Shown: in pieces, positions 15,543 to 24,554 of the stretch
How positions within the stretch are numbered: position 1 is the first letter of the stretch
Layout: each line of letters opens with the position of its first letter
NCBI GenBank assembly: GCA_016840285.1
Contig: JAEOSR010000127.1
Location: 1 to 64,000, forward strand
Source of the DNA: Candidatus Hodarchaeota archaeon
Lineage (GTDB): Archaea; Asgardarchaeota; Heimdallarchaeia; Hodarchaeales; Hodarchaeaceae
Reading direction: 5' to 3'
DNA: 64,000 nucleotides
The notes under the pieces: generated by a model
Databases searched by the model: none
Told to the model about the DNA's origin: nothing
Seen by the model: the letters and a program-made list of their open reading frames with translations, nothing else
Translations under genes and position numbers: made by a program

Positions 15543-17004
15543 CTAAACCAGCATATTTACATGTTATTTCAACCGCTCGTACCAAAGCTTGGGCAGCAAG
15601 GATTGCATTCTCTGAGATCAAATCCCCTTCTTCATCTAGGGTCCCTAATCCAGGTGTTAAAAACATATTTCCGCTGTAGATAGTGGCACCAAGGCCAACA
15701 CCCATTTCATCCAGTGCTACAATCATTGGATTGGTATTCGCGAACATGTCTTCCATATTAAAAATTGGAATCCCAAAGTTATCCTCCTCCCATGTTTGTT
15801 CATAATTCAGTTCAGAACCTCCCATTGTATAGCTTTTAGTAATGATTAATTTGTCTCTAAACCTACTTGGCTCTAATAATTTGAATGCATCCACAATGAT
15901 ATTGTGGTACTGATCTATCGGTTTTGTAATTTTATCAGAATTTTCGTGGAGCATCTTTAGAACAGCAATCAAACCGACAACAGCATCTCTACCAGGATCC
16001 ATCATTGAATAACGTGCTTTTCCATGTGATGACACTTCCCCATACCTTTGACCACCTAATCCCAATCCTTTCCGAACAGGAACCATAACTTCCTCTTTTC
16101 CAATAATAAGGCCACAAATTGGAGCTCTTGCTGCTTTATCCATACTCCACATCATAATGTCCCCATTAACATCGTTTGGCCCAAGGCCAATCACTGGAAC
16201 GCCCCCACCACCATCTAACGCGTATGGCAACTCAAATTCTTCAGAAAGTGTTCCAAATCCCTTTTTAAGCAGTGGAACACCATTTTGGTCTTTTTCCCCA
16301 TATCCATAACCTGGAGTATCATAACCAAGAGTAACGAAACCAGTGAGAAGTGTAGTATGTTTTTCTGCGACCGAAGTTATTTTTTCAATAGATTTCTTTG
16401 CATTAGTTCTAGTCATTAATGGAACAACATTGTACTTGATTCCATGGACTTCATATTTTGTCCCAACAGGCTTCACAAGTAGTGAATCGAGATTTGGTAA
16501 ACATTTTGCTTCAACAGCAAGCTCCCCACCAGTTACCGACTTATCAACAAACAAATTCTTGTAATGTGGAGGAAATGGTCTTCCATAACCAGCGGTATAT
16601 TCCGTATCCTCACCATAAAGAGTAATGAATCTTCCTCTATAAGTTTCACCTATTCTTAACATAGGTGGGGCCATTAATGTCTCTAATGACATTCTTATAG
16701 CTGATTCACATGTATTCGTTGCAGCGGAATCAAATTCATCTCCAAAGATATCTTTAACTACATTTCGTAATTCATCTTGAACCTTCCTCATGGGAATAAC
16801 TTCTTTATTGGCATTAACGATCGCTTCGAGTACATAATTAGGTAATGGTCCTGGACAGGAGGAGCTTCCTGGATATAATCCAAAGGATCCATTTTTTACT
16901 TTATCCAATCCTAAATCTTGCGCTGTTTTGCGTGCCTCCTCTCGAATTTGTGGGAATTTCTCATATAATTCTTGATACCATTGAAATTTAAATTTTGATC
17001 TCAT
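15535..17004 (-). CDS. PLP-dependent fold-type I enzyme of unknown reaction
   Basis: 489 residues. The pattern is that of a SelA/class V-like PLP enzyme: PGSSSCPGPLP near the start, a helix NTCESAIRMSLETL, ALDGGGGVPVIGLGPN (Asp contacting the cofactor), and WSMDKAARAPICGLIIG with the likely Schiff-base Lys (DKAAR), followed by GLGLGGQRYGEVSSHGKAR. I cannot match it to a named enzyme. It shares eight bases with the downstream ornithine-cyclodeaminase-like gene. In siderophore and non-protein amino-acid routes a PLP enzyme paired with such a dehydrogenase makes diamino acids, but those PLP partners are of another fold, so the analogy is loose. Confidence 0.7.
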   Translation of the reverse strand: MRSKFKFQWYQELYEKFPQIREEARKTAQDLGLDKVKNGSFGLYPGSSSCPGPLPNYVLEAIVNANKEVIPMRKVQDELRNVVKDIFGDEFDSAATNTCESAIRMSLETLMAPPMLRIGETYRGRFITLYGEDTEYTAGYGRPFPPHYKNLFVDKSVTGGELAVEAKCLPNLDSLLVKPVGTKYEVHGIKYNVVPLMTRTNAKKSIEKITSVAEKHTTLLTGFVTLGYDTPGYGYGEKDQNGVPLLKKGFGTLSEEFELPYALDGGGGVPVIGLGPNDVNGDIMMWSMDKAARAPICGLIIGKEEVMVPVRKGLGLGGQRYGEVSSHGKARYSMMDPGRDAVVGLIAVLKMLHENSDKITKPIDQYHNIIVDAFKLLEPSRFRDKLIITKSYTMGGSELNYEQTWEEDNFGIPIFNMEDMFANTNPMIVALDEMGVGLGATIYSGNMFLTPGLGTLDEEGDLISENAILAAQALVRAVEITCKYAGLVD

Positions 17005-17135
17005 AAAATCTCTCCTAGATTATCATCACAATGATTCCTGAACCTGTTGTGTATATTACGTATTTTTTATCCGTTTCGGTAGCTCAAATAAGAATGATTA
17101 TATGATATCATTGCCTTGATCCGATTAACGGGAAA

Positions 17136-17804
17136 ATGATGTCGACTTCTGAAAAGCAGAATGACAAGAAACTGTCAATTCTTCAAAAAGCTACCTTAAT
17201 GGAACTTGGAAAGATAGGCGCGGATCAGGCTGCCAAAGCACTCACTGATTTTCTTGAACAGTCAATATTTATGAAAGCTAAATCCTTTGAAATGGTGAAA
17301 ATAGAATCGGTTACCAATTTATTAAGAACTCAATTTCTTTCTGACACGCAGATCGCGATCTTCTCTGCAAGTAACACTACGGAAATAGCCTACACCGTTT
17401 TGATACTATTTGATAAGGAAATTGTAACTAAAATTCTTAACCAGAAATCACCCCCAACAGATGATATTGAGGCAGTAATGGAATTTAGTACAATATCTAT
17501 GGATATGTTAAGAGAAATTGGATCAATAATTCTAATCAAGTACATCCTTACTTTGAACAACTTTCTGAATCTTATGGGCGCTCTTCCATCACAACCGACA
17601 TTGCGTATAGGAAAACTGGATTCTTTGGCAGATTATGAATTGAACAATTACATGAAAGGATTAGATGTACTAATTATTGAATGTGATATTCACTTAGAGG
17701 TGGAATTCTATTTCAATTATCTAAAAACAGACATAATCTTAATCCCTCACCAAGAGACATACATTCGCTTTTTTAAAACAATTAGTAGAAAAGACCATCT
17801 ATAA
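17136..17804 (+). CDS. cheC: CheC-like protein lacking both phosphatase asparagines
   Basis: 222 residues with the two pseudo-symmetric CheC helices: LMELGKIGADQAAKAL near residue 25 and MLREIGSIILIKYILTL near 128. In active CheC both read E-x2-N (ELGN/EIGN). Here the Asn is Lys (ELGK) and Ser (EIGS), so CheY-P phosphatase activity is unlikely. The gene is followed 32 bases later by cheD. In Bacillus and Archaeoglobus CheC binds CheD, so a CheD-binding or sensing role fits. No cheY, cheA, cheB, cheR, receptor or archaellum gene is seen in the window. The ATG has no obvious ribosome binding site. Confidence 0.8.
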   Translation: MMSTSEKQNDKKLSILQKATLMELGKIGADQAAKALTDFLEQSIFMKAKSFEMVKIESVTNLLRTQFLSDTQIAIFSASNTTEIAYTVLILFDKEIVTKILNQKSPPTDDIEAVMEFSTISMDMLREIGSIILIKYILTLNNFLNLMGALPSQPTLRIGKLDSLADYELNNYMKGLDVLIIECDIHLEVEFYFNYLKTDIILIPHQETYIRFFKTISRKDHL

Positions 17805-17824
17805 ATAACGTTTCAAATCCCCTC

Positions 17825-17831
17825 AAGGAGG
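17825..17831 (+). promoter_or_regulatory. Ribosome binding site fixing the GTG start of cheD
   Basis: AAGGAGG with five bases to GTG at 17837; it decides the non-ATG start. Confidence 0.75.
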
Positions 17832-17836
17832 AAAAA

Positions 17837-18382
17837 GTGATTAGTCAGCTCCTCAACAAAGAGAAAGAAGATTCAAATGATGGTCAAACACATTATGTTG
17901 GGATTGGGGAAATTAAACTTGGATGTGTAACGGATCGCTTAAAAATAACAACATTAGGTTCATGTATTGGATTAATTTTATACCCTAAAGATGATAATCC
18001 TGAAAAGTGTGCCGTTATGGGCCATATAATGCTTCCAAAATCTCAAGGGAGAGAACCGAAAAAATACACGTTTGGACCAACAAGATTTGCCGATATTGCT
18101 ATCCCTGCAATGATTAAAGAGCTCGAGAAGGCTGTTGGGAAACATCGACATAAATCTATTGTAGCAAAAATGATTGGAGGAGCGGAAATGTTTGGTTATA
18201 CTAAAATTTCATTGAAAATTGGAGAAGAAAACGCACGGGTAACGAAATCACTGCTGAAAGAAAGGAATATCCCATTGATCACAGAATTTACTGGAGGAGA
18301 CACTGGAATGTCGGTTGAGTTTCGGATTAGTGATTATACATTAATTGTCAAACCAACAGGGGGAAGAGTAATAATAATATAA
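17837..18382 (+). CDS. cheD: CheD chemoreceptor glutamine deamidase
   Basis: 181 residues. The catalytic Cys is in TTLGSCIGLILY, the His in VMGHIMLPKS, and the third residue region reads KMIGGAEMFG; ENARVTKSLLKERNIPL and SVEFRISDY follow the family pattern. CheD deamidates glutamines of chemoreceptors, and CheC regulates it. Here the active site looks intact while the neighbouring CheC has lost its phosphatase residues. The start is GTG 17837, backed by AAGGAGG. The two genes likely form one transcript. Confidence 0.92.
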   Translation: MISQLLNKEKEDSNDGQTHYVGIGEIKLGCVTDRLKITTLGSCIGLILYPKDDNPEKCAVMGHIMLPKSQGREPKKYTFGPTRFADIAIPAMIKELEKAVGKHRHKSIVAKMIGGAEMFGYTKISLKIGEENARVTKSLLKERNIPLITEFTGGDTGMSVEFRISDYTLIVKPTGGRVIII

Positions 18383-18394
18383 AGAAGAAACGAG

Positions 18395-20152
18395 TTATTT
18401 ATCCTTTCCAAGCTCCTCCTCTTCTTTCAGAGCACGTCGAAGAACCTTACCGACCTGGGTCATTGGTAACTCGTCTCGAAACTCGATATAACTCTCATCG
18501 TGAGGCTGCTTATATTTTACTAACTTTTCCTTGCAATAAGTCAAAACTTCCGCTTTAGTAAGCTCTTCATCTGCTTTTGGGACAATAAACACCTTGACCG
18601 TTTCTCCAACTTTAGGATGAGGTACTCCGATGGCCGCTGCATTCGATACCTTTGGATGAGCAATGATTACTTCTTCGATTTCCCTGGGATACGCCTTGAA
18701 ACCACCTACATCAATCATGTCCTTTTTACGATCAGTTATGTAAAAGTAAAAATCTTCATCGTATTTACCAATATCTCCCGTTAAAAAGTATTTCTTACTA
18801 TCAATTTCTCTAAAAACCGCTTCAGTTTCTTTAGGTTTCTTATAATACCCCTTCATCACTTGAGGACCATGAATTGCAATTTCTCCTTCTTCATTGGGGC
18901 CTAATTTTTTGGTACCAGTTTCCACATCGACAATAATAGCATCTGTATCGGGATAGGGGATTCCAACTGATCCTTCTTTTTTTAAGGGAGTATCTGACCC
19001 AGGAGTTGCTGCCAGAGGATTTGAATGAGTAACTGGTGATGTTTCAGTTAATCCATATCCTTCTGAGAGATTGGCACCAGTTACTTTTTCAAACTCTTGT
19101 AAGACTGCTAAGGGTAAGGGGGCAGCTCCACTTGTACTGACTAATAATGAACTTATATCGTAATCTTGAAATTTCGGGTGATTCAATAAAGCGATGTACA
19201 AAGTTGGAACAGTATTGAAAATCTGGACTTTATATTGCTGAATAAGCTCCAATATTTTAGTAAATTTATCTTCACGAGGATCGAGCATCAAGACACTAAG
19301 AGCGCCATATTGGACCCCTAAATTCATACCAGTGGTTGCGCCATAACTATGGTAAAATGGGAGAGCTCCTATTCCAACTGATGTACCTCGTTCTGGTCGA
19401 GGGTACAGCCAGACAGAACACTGTTCTACATTCGCAACAAGATTCTTATGGGTCAACATTGCCCCTTTAGGCGTACCAGTTGTACCTCCCGTAAACATGA
19501 TAACAGCTACATCATCAGGTTTGATATCCACTGTTGGACGACCATCAACACTGTATTGGTCATAAATCTCGTACATATATATGTCACGAGGATCTTTCTT
19601 GCTTATTTTTCCTAGTAATCCTCCCAAAAATGCTTTAAAGCCCTTAAAATATGGTTTTACTGATGCTACTACAATAAATTCTAGCGGAGTATTTCCTTGA
19701 TCGCGTACCATTTTACAAGTTTCGTAAGGTTGAGCAGCTGAAGTTATCATATCAGCACAAACAATTCCTTTCGCTTCACTTTGTTGCAGTTGTCCTGTTA
19801 GTTCACTTGCAGGATATTGAAAGTTAAGACTAACAACTATTGCACCAGCTTTAAGGATCCCATAATATGCGACTACAAATTCAATCATATTGGGGAGAAA
19901 AACAGCAACTTTGTCACCTTTTTTTATTCCTCTATCAACTAAGAATGCTGAAAATTTATCCGTCAATTCACCTAGTTCTCGAGTTGTAACTTTAGCAATT
20001 TTATCAAAGCTATTTGTATCGAGAACCAGAGCTAATTTATCAGGGAAATCTTCAACTATTTTATCCAAATTTGCAAAAAGTGGGATTTCGGGATAATCAA
20101 TCGTTTTGGGAACTCCCTCAGGCCACAATGGAATTTCGTTTGGATTTACCAA
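18395..20152 (-). CDS. Long-chain acyl-CoA synthetase (FadD-like)
   Basis: 585 residues of the AMP-forming ANL family. A3 motif MFTGGTTGTPKGAMLTHKN, adenylate motif EGYGLTETSPVTH, A8 hinge LTGDIGKYDEDFYFYITDRK with MIDVGGFKAYPREIE, and the C-terminal Lys in TQVGKVLRRAL. These fit long-chain fatty-acid--CoA ligases, activating acids in the cytoplasm. AAGGTGAG lies 6-13 bases before the ATG. It converges with cheD, whose stop is 12 bases away. Together with the synthetase at 2987-4660 and the MaoC protein it implies fatty-acid or carboxylic-acid use, but no acyl-CoA dehydrogenase or thiolase is in the window. Confidence 0.92.
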   Translation of the reverse strand: MVNPNEIPLWPEGVPKTIDYPEIPLFANLDKIVEDFPDKLALVLDTNSFDKIAKVTTRELGELTDKFSAFLVDRGIKKGDKVAVFLPNMIEFVVAYYGILKAGAIVVSLNFQYPASELTGQLQQSEAKGIVCADMITSAAQPYETCKMVRDQGNTPLEFIVVASVKPYFKGFKAFLGGLLGKISKKDPRDIYMYEIYDQYSVDGRPTVDIKPDDVAVIMFTGGTTGTPKGAMLTHKNLVANVEQCSVWLYPRPERGTSVGIGALPFYHSYGATTGMNLGVQYGALSVLMLDPREDKFTKILELIQQYKVQIFNTVPTLYIALLNHPKFQDYDISSLLVSTSGAAPLPLAVLQEFEKVTGANLSEGYGLTETSPVTHSNPLAATPGSDTPLKKEGSVGIPYPDTDAIIVDVETGTKKLGPNEEGEIAIHGPQVMKGYYKKPKETEAVFREIDSKKYFLTGDIGKYDEDFYFYITDRKKDMIDVGGFKAYPREIEEVIIAHPKVSNAAAIGVPHPKVGETVKVFIVPKADEELTKAEVLTYCKEKLVKYKQPHDESYIEFRDELPMTQVGKVLRRALKEEEELGKDK

Positions 20153-20264
20153 TTATACTCACCTTAAACTCTGACTTTCTAATTAGAAATGATGATTACT
20201 TCAATCATCTAATAAATTTTATCATTAAAGAGAATGAAGGAGGTCAAAATTCGCTTTCTAATTT

Positions 20265-21692
20265 TTATAAGAAACCATCTTCATGATACGAGACCATTTT
20301 CGATCCTGCTTTAACCCATTCTTCAAAGGCTTCCGTAAAAATCTCCCTAGCTCGTTCATTTGCTTTCTTGATAATTGTAAATTCATCAATGTGGGGAAAC
20401 TGGGTATCAGCTAGGATTAGATCACCATGGACTATCACATTGTCAACTTCTTTTCCTGTGGATGAGTATACCAGATTAGGGATCAGATTTCTAAATGGTT
20501 TATCTATAATAGGTGTCATGTTCAACTTTTTTAGATCAATCGTAATAATATCAGCCTGTTTTCCTACTTCAAGACTTCCTATTTTACTCGCGAGATCGAG
20601 AACCATAGCTCCTCCTATAGTTGATAGTTGTAAGGATTGCCAAGGAGGTAACGCTGTTGGGTCATTATCGTGAATTTTGGTTAAAATACTAGCCATTCTC
20701 ATTTCTTGGAACATATTATAGTGACCTGGTCCAGGAGCTTGATCTGTACCGAGAGCTGCGGTACCTCCAAGTTTCAGATATTGACCAATTGGGGGAACAA
20801 TACCATCTATTGATGCTATAGATGATAGACATCCAACCATCTTGACTCCTTTTTTTACCATTAATGAACGCTCATCAATTGTCGTATCATGAATATGAGC
20901 TGCAACAAGTTTATCATCAAGCAAACCATTTTTCTCAAGTATTTTTACGGTCGTGGAGTCGGTTCCAAAGCGACCTTGTATTTGGAGTCTCTCTCTTTCA
21001 CCTTGCGCTACATGCATATGTATATTGCAATCTCGGTCTATTGCTTGTTGTTTAATGTCTGAAAGCAAATCTAAGGAACAAAAATCCAGAGCTTGAGGCC
21101 CATACATAACACTAATAAGCTCTGTGCCTTTAAACTCCTGAAATAATTTGTTTGCTCTTTTTAAAGCACCGAATCCTTTTGACTCATCAAATTCGTAAAG
21201 TTCTTTAGGCTTCAAACTAGCTCGGTCAGAGCTAACCTCGTTAATAGTTTCAATTGCGACAACACGGGCTTTTAATGGTAGATAAACCTCTTGTACTAAA
21301 GACGATACGAGTCCTGCATATTCAGCAAAAGTCGTCGTACCCGATCTTAAACCTTCCAAAACTGCAAGCTTTGAACCCAAAATAAGATCTTCTTTTTTTA
21401 GACATCTTGCTAACGGTCCAAGGCCTTTATTCATCCATTCGATTTCAGGTAAGTCTTGAGCGCATCCTCTTAAGAGAGTTAATCCTGTGTGAGCATGAGC
21501 ATTGATTAATCCAGGCATTGTGATATGATTAGTTCCATCAATGATTCTGTCAGCTTTTTTATGATCCAAGTCACTAGATTTACCAACGAAACTGATTAAG
21601 CCATCTTCAATTCCTAAGCCTCCATTGGGAATTATTCCTAACCCTTTCCCTTTGAATGTTATTAACCAAGTATTTGTTATTCCAATGTCCAA
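20265..21692 (-). CDS. Amidohydrolase, MTA/SAH deaminase-like (TRZ/ATZ family)
   Basis: 475 residues. Metal and catalytic motifs are in order: PGLINAHAHTGLTLLRG (HxH), HMHVAQGERE, AAHIHDTTI and ALGTDQAPGPGHYNMFQ (Asp), then the C-terminal beta strand GSLEVGKQADIITIDL. The family deaminates 5'-methylthioadenosine and S-adenosylhomocysteine, guanine or other cyclic amidines. MTA/SAH deaminase is the most likely guess for an archaeon, but substrate residues cannot be confirmed by eye; the usual SNxxL motif is replaced by GTDQAPG. The stop lies about 110 bases from the upstream end of the acyl-CoA synthetase gene. Confidence 0.85.
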   Translation of the reverse strand: MDIGITNTWLITFKGKGLGIIPNGGLGIEDGLISFVGKSSDLDHKKADRIIDGTNHITMPGLINAHAHTGLTLLRGCAQDLPEIEWMNKGLGPLARCLKKEDLILGSKLAVLEGLRSGTTTFAEYAGLVSSLVQEVYLPLKARVVAIETINEVSSDRASLKPKELYEFDESKGFGALKRANKLFQEFKGTELISVMYGPQALDFCSLDLLSDIKQQAIDRDCNIHMHVAQGERERLQIQGRFGTDSTTVKILEKNGLLDDKLVAAHIHDTTIDERSLMVKKGVKMVGCLSSIASIDGIVPPIGQYLKLGGTAALGTDQAPGPGHYNMFQEMRMASILTKIHDNDPTALPPWQSLQLSTIGGAMVLDLASKIGSLEVGKQADIITIDLKKLNMTPIIDKPFRNLIPNLVYSSTGKEVDNVIVHGDLILADTQFPHIDEFTIIKKANERAREIFTEAFEEWVKAGSKMVSYHEDGFL

Positions 21693-21785
21693 GATTCAAA
21701 CCCTATCTGATCAGGAATTTCTTGAACTTTTATGAATATTTTCTAAAGCGATGTCTCCTCTGATTAATAAACCTTAAAAAATCCT

Positions 21786-22904
21786 TTATTTCAATCCTAC
21801 GTTCCAACAATAATTTGCTAATGCGATACAGGTTGCCATTCGATCGAACGCCACCTCATCTTCCATATTTGCACGTTTTTGGAGAAAAAGACCTTCCAAT
21901 AAGACATTCAATCCAATATGAAATGCTAAAACAGATTCATAATTCTCATAAATATCATTTATGGATAACGCTACTGATGAAAGGTACCTTTCATACCCTT
22001 CAATGAAAGGTTGAACCTCCTTTCGGAATGCTTCTAAGTTTCCATCCCTGTTGAAGCTGTCGATTGCCGAGTGTAGAAAAAACGTTCCAACGTCTTCCAT
22101 TCTATCTGCTGATTGCTCTTCTTCTACATACTCAGGATCTATTAACCAAGTTTGAATCTTCTTATTACCATTTCCATCCTTTTCAATTGAGAATAAAACA
22201 TTTCCAGGATGAAAATCCCCGAAGCCAGTCGTACCCCCTGAATTTCCATTTGAAGAAAGTAGTTTCACTAGTAAATTGCTAGCTAGGCTAATAAAATCTT
22301 TTTTTCGGTCTTTAGGTATAATTAGCTCATTTAAAGTCTTTTTCAAAAGAAATATGTATCTTTCTTTCTCAATCGGTCTCAATTTTCCGGAATGAAATTT
22401 GGAAAGGGCTTCCCCAGTTAATAATAACTTGATTTCCGAATTTAATTCCGAATCATAAAAAGATTCTCCTTTTATTCCTTCATAAATCAATATCTTTCCA
22501 TGTTCAAAGATAACACGGGGAGTTAACACCCCAGTATCTTGTAACTTGTCCGCTAAGTGATTTGTTAACATTTTATTCTGTGAAGCTTCCTCTGGAGAGG
22601 GAAATTTCTTTATTGCAATTTTTAAAGTCAAGCTTCCTTGTTCACTGTTGAAATTGGCAGTCACTAATTGCAATCCTTTGGATCCAACTTTATGAATTGA
22701 AGAAACTCCATTAAGGACAACAAACCTAGATTTTGCCCCAAACTCTTTTATTTGAAGTTCATCAAAATAATCTTTCAAGTTTTCAACGATCTCGGCTAAT
22801 ATATGTTTAATACGTTGTTTACGTCGTACTTGATCTGCTGCCGAATTATCTTCCATTTTAGCCTCATAGTCATAATCATGATGAGATTTCAAAAAGGTGT
22901 GCAA
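21786..22904 (-). CDS. Aminoglycoside-phosphotransferase/choline-kinase fold protein
   Basis: 372 residues. The catalytic loop is TTGFGDFHPGNVLFS (D of GDFHPGN as catalytic base, N as Mg ligand), and the DFG equivalent is WLIDPEYV. N-terminal lobe strands with LKIAIKKF (ATP-site Lys) and LIYEGIKGES (hinge) are visible. In ordinary members the loop begins with His (HGD); here it is Phe-Gly-Asp, as in some diverged families. A small-molecule kinase is likely, its substrate unknown. The N-terminal ~60 residues are charged and helical. The gene runs toward the amidohydrolase, 93 bases away, without clear evidence of an operon. Confidence 0.75.
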   Translation of the reverse strand: MHTFLKSHHDYDYEAKMEDNSAADQVRRKQRIKHILAEIVENLKDYFDELQIKEFGAKSRFVVLNGVSSIHKVGSKGLQLVTANFNSEQGSLTLKIAIKKFPSPEEASQNKMLTNHLADKLQDTGVLTPRVIFEHGKILIYEGIKGESFYDSELNSEIKLLLTGEALSKFHSGKLRPIEKERYIFLLKKTLNELIIPKDRKKDFISLASNLLVKLLSSNGNSGGTTGFGDFHPGNVLFSIEKDGNGNKKIQTWLIDPEYVEEEQSADRMEDVGTFFLHSAIDSFNRDGNLEAFRKEVQPFIEGYERYLSSVALSINDIYENYESVLAFHIGLNVLLEGLFLQKRANMEDEVAFDRMATCIALANYCWNVGLK

Positions 22905-23086
22905 ATATACTTCAATGAAATAATATAATTGATTATAATAATTCCTAGACTGATTGTCAATTCATAAGCTTGGGGGAAAATCCGAGATTTTTGTTGCCTA
23001 AAAAGTAATATTTATTCTGTTTCAAAGTATTACTCCATTGCAGAACTCTTTCAAAGAAAACCATTTAGAGATGTTCATTTGAAATA

Positions 23087-24475
23087 ATGACATCAGTCCA
23101 ATCTCATAAACAACAGTTATCAACCGATTTGAGAATTGCAGGTATTCAGTCAATGCAAGAAACTAATTCTAGTGGATATTTGAATAACCTCAAGATTGTC
23201 TTTCAATCACGTAACTATGTTGTGATTTTATTTACAAATTATTCTTCTGCAGTGTTCTTAGCAGCGTGGGTCTATCTTAACCTTTTTTTCAGGGATATTG
23301 GAATTACATATTTTGAATTGGGTCTTGCGGACGCCTGGTCCATGGTTCTTGGTGTTGTCGCAATTCTCTTTGGCGGATATTGGGCAGATAAATATATTCC
23401 ACATAGAAAGTATATGGCTACTTTTAACATGCTCTTTTTAGCTATAGCGACTTTTCTAATCCCAATTGTTACCAATTTTCATGGTCTTCTCATAATATGG
23501 ACAATATTTGGATTTAGTCAGTTCTGTCAAGCCTCAATTGATCCCATTCTTTTTGAATCTCTCCCTCCTGAACAGATGGGTACGGGTACTAGTCTATTTA
23601 CATTGGGAGGAGTTTTTGGGATTTTCGGATTAATTATTGTTGGTTTCTTAATTCAAGGTAGTTTTTTAGATGGTCTAAGAATGTTTTGGTATTTTTTTGC
23701 CGCTGTTGCTGCCCTTAACTTTCTAATTCGCTTGTTTTTCTTGGAAAAAACACAACCAGCTCACGAAATTAAAGCTAGTGAGAAAAAATTCATCCGAGAT
23801 GTTCTGGCCCAATATAAGGAAGGGATCAAAGTTCTTATGGTAACAATTCCCCTTTTTATGATTGTTTTTATGTTAGATGTCACGAGTGATATTAACTACC
23901 GCTTTGCTCAGAATTTCTATTTAAATGAAGTTGTTGGTATGGATTATGGTTCCATTAACTATACGATGATTGGTGCAATTATTCTAGGGGTAATTGGAGG
24001 TCTCTTTGCAGGATTCCTCCTTGATAGGACTAAGAATGAGGCTAAAATAATGTTTTTAGTCTATTTTTTCCTACCTTTCTCAATAATTCTTCTATATTAT
24101 TCACCCATAATTCCTAGATGGAATGATTTATTGCCAAGTGAAGGAATGGGGGCTCTCATATCAAGTACAGCATTTATTGCAGTTGTAATTAAAGCTGGTA
24201 ATGATGAGGTGTGGCGAACAATAGCATGGGGGGCCGTTGGACGTAAACTTCCACGGGAACACACTGGTAAAGTAATGGCTGTTTTAGGAATGTCAATATC
24301 CATTCTGGGTGTTCTGGTCAGTCCATTAGTAGGCCTTGTTTATCAACTTGAAGGGGGAAAACCTTTATTGTTAACCGCTTTTGTATTAAATCTATTAATT
24401 ATAGCTTTCCTCCTTTTAGGATGGTTAAAGAGTCCTAAAAAGGACCCTGACCAAACTTCACCTATTTCTGCTTAA
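23087..24475 (+). CDS. Major facilitator superfamily transporter
   Basis: 462 residues with about twelve hydrophobic segments. The loop between segments 2 and 3 has GGYWADKYIPHRKYMA, the MFS signature (GxxxDRxGRR style), and the mirror loop GGLFAGFLLDRTKNEAKIM lies in the second half. The central loop (about residues 225-250) is charged. It exports or imports an unidentified small solute; nothing in the neighbourhood tells which. No ribosome binding site is seen before the ATG. Divergently arranged from the kinase-fold gene, with about 180 bases between. Confidence 0.88.
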   Translation: MTSVQSHKQQLSTDLRIAGIQSMQETNSSGYLNNLKIVFQSRNYVVILFTNYSSAVFLAAWVYLNLFFRDIGITYFELGLADAWSMVLGVVAILFGGYWADKYIPHRKYMATFNMLFLAIATFLIPIVTNFHGLLIIWTIFGFSQFCQASIDPILFESLPPEQMGTGTSLFTLGGVFGIFGLIIVGFLIQGSFLDGLRMFWYFFAAVAALNFLIRLFFLEKTQPAHEIKASEKKFIRDVLAQYKEGIKVLMVTIPLFMIVFMLDVTSDINYRFAQNFYLNEVVGMDYGSINYTMIGAIILGVIGGLFAGFLLDRTKNEAKIMFLVYFFLPFSIILLYYSPIIPRWNDLLPSEGMGALISSTAFIAVVIKAGNDEVWRTIAWGAVGRKLPREHTGKVMAVLGMSISILGVLVSPLVGLVYQLEGGKPLLLTAFVLNLLIIAFLLLGWLKSPKKDPDQTSPISA

Positions 24476-24554
24476 ATATAAGCAGCATTCCTTTAAACAT
24501 ATGATCATTTATTTTGAACTGAATTAAACGAATATTAAGACTGGTGTTCATCTT

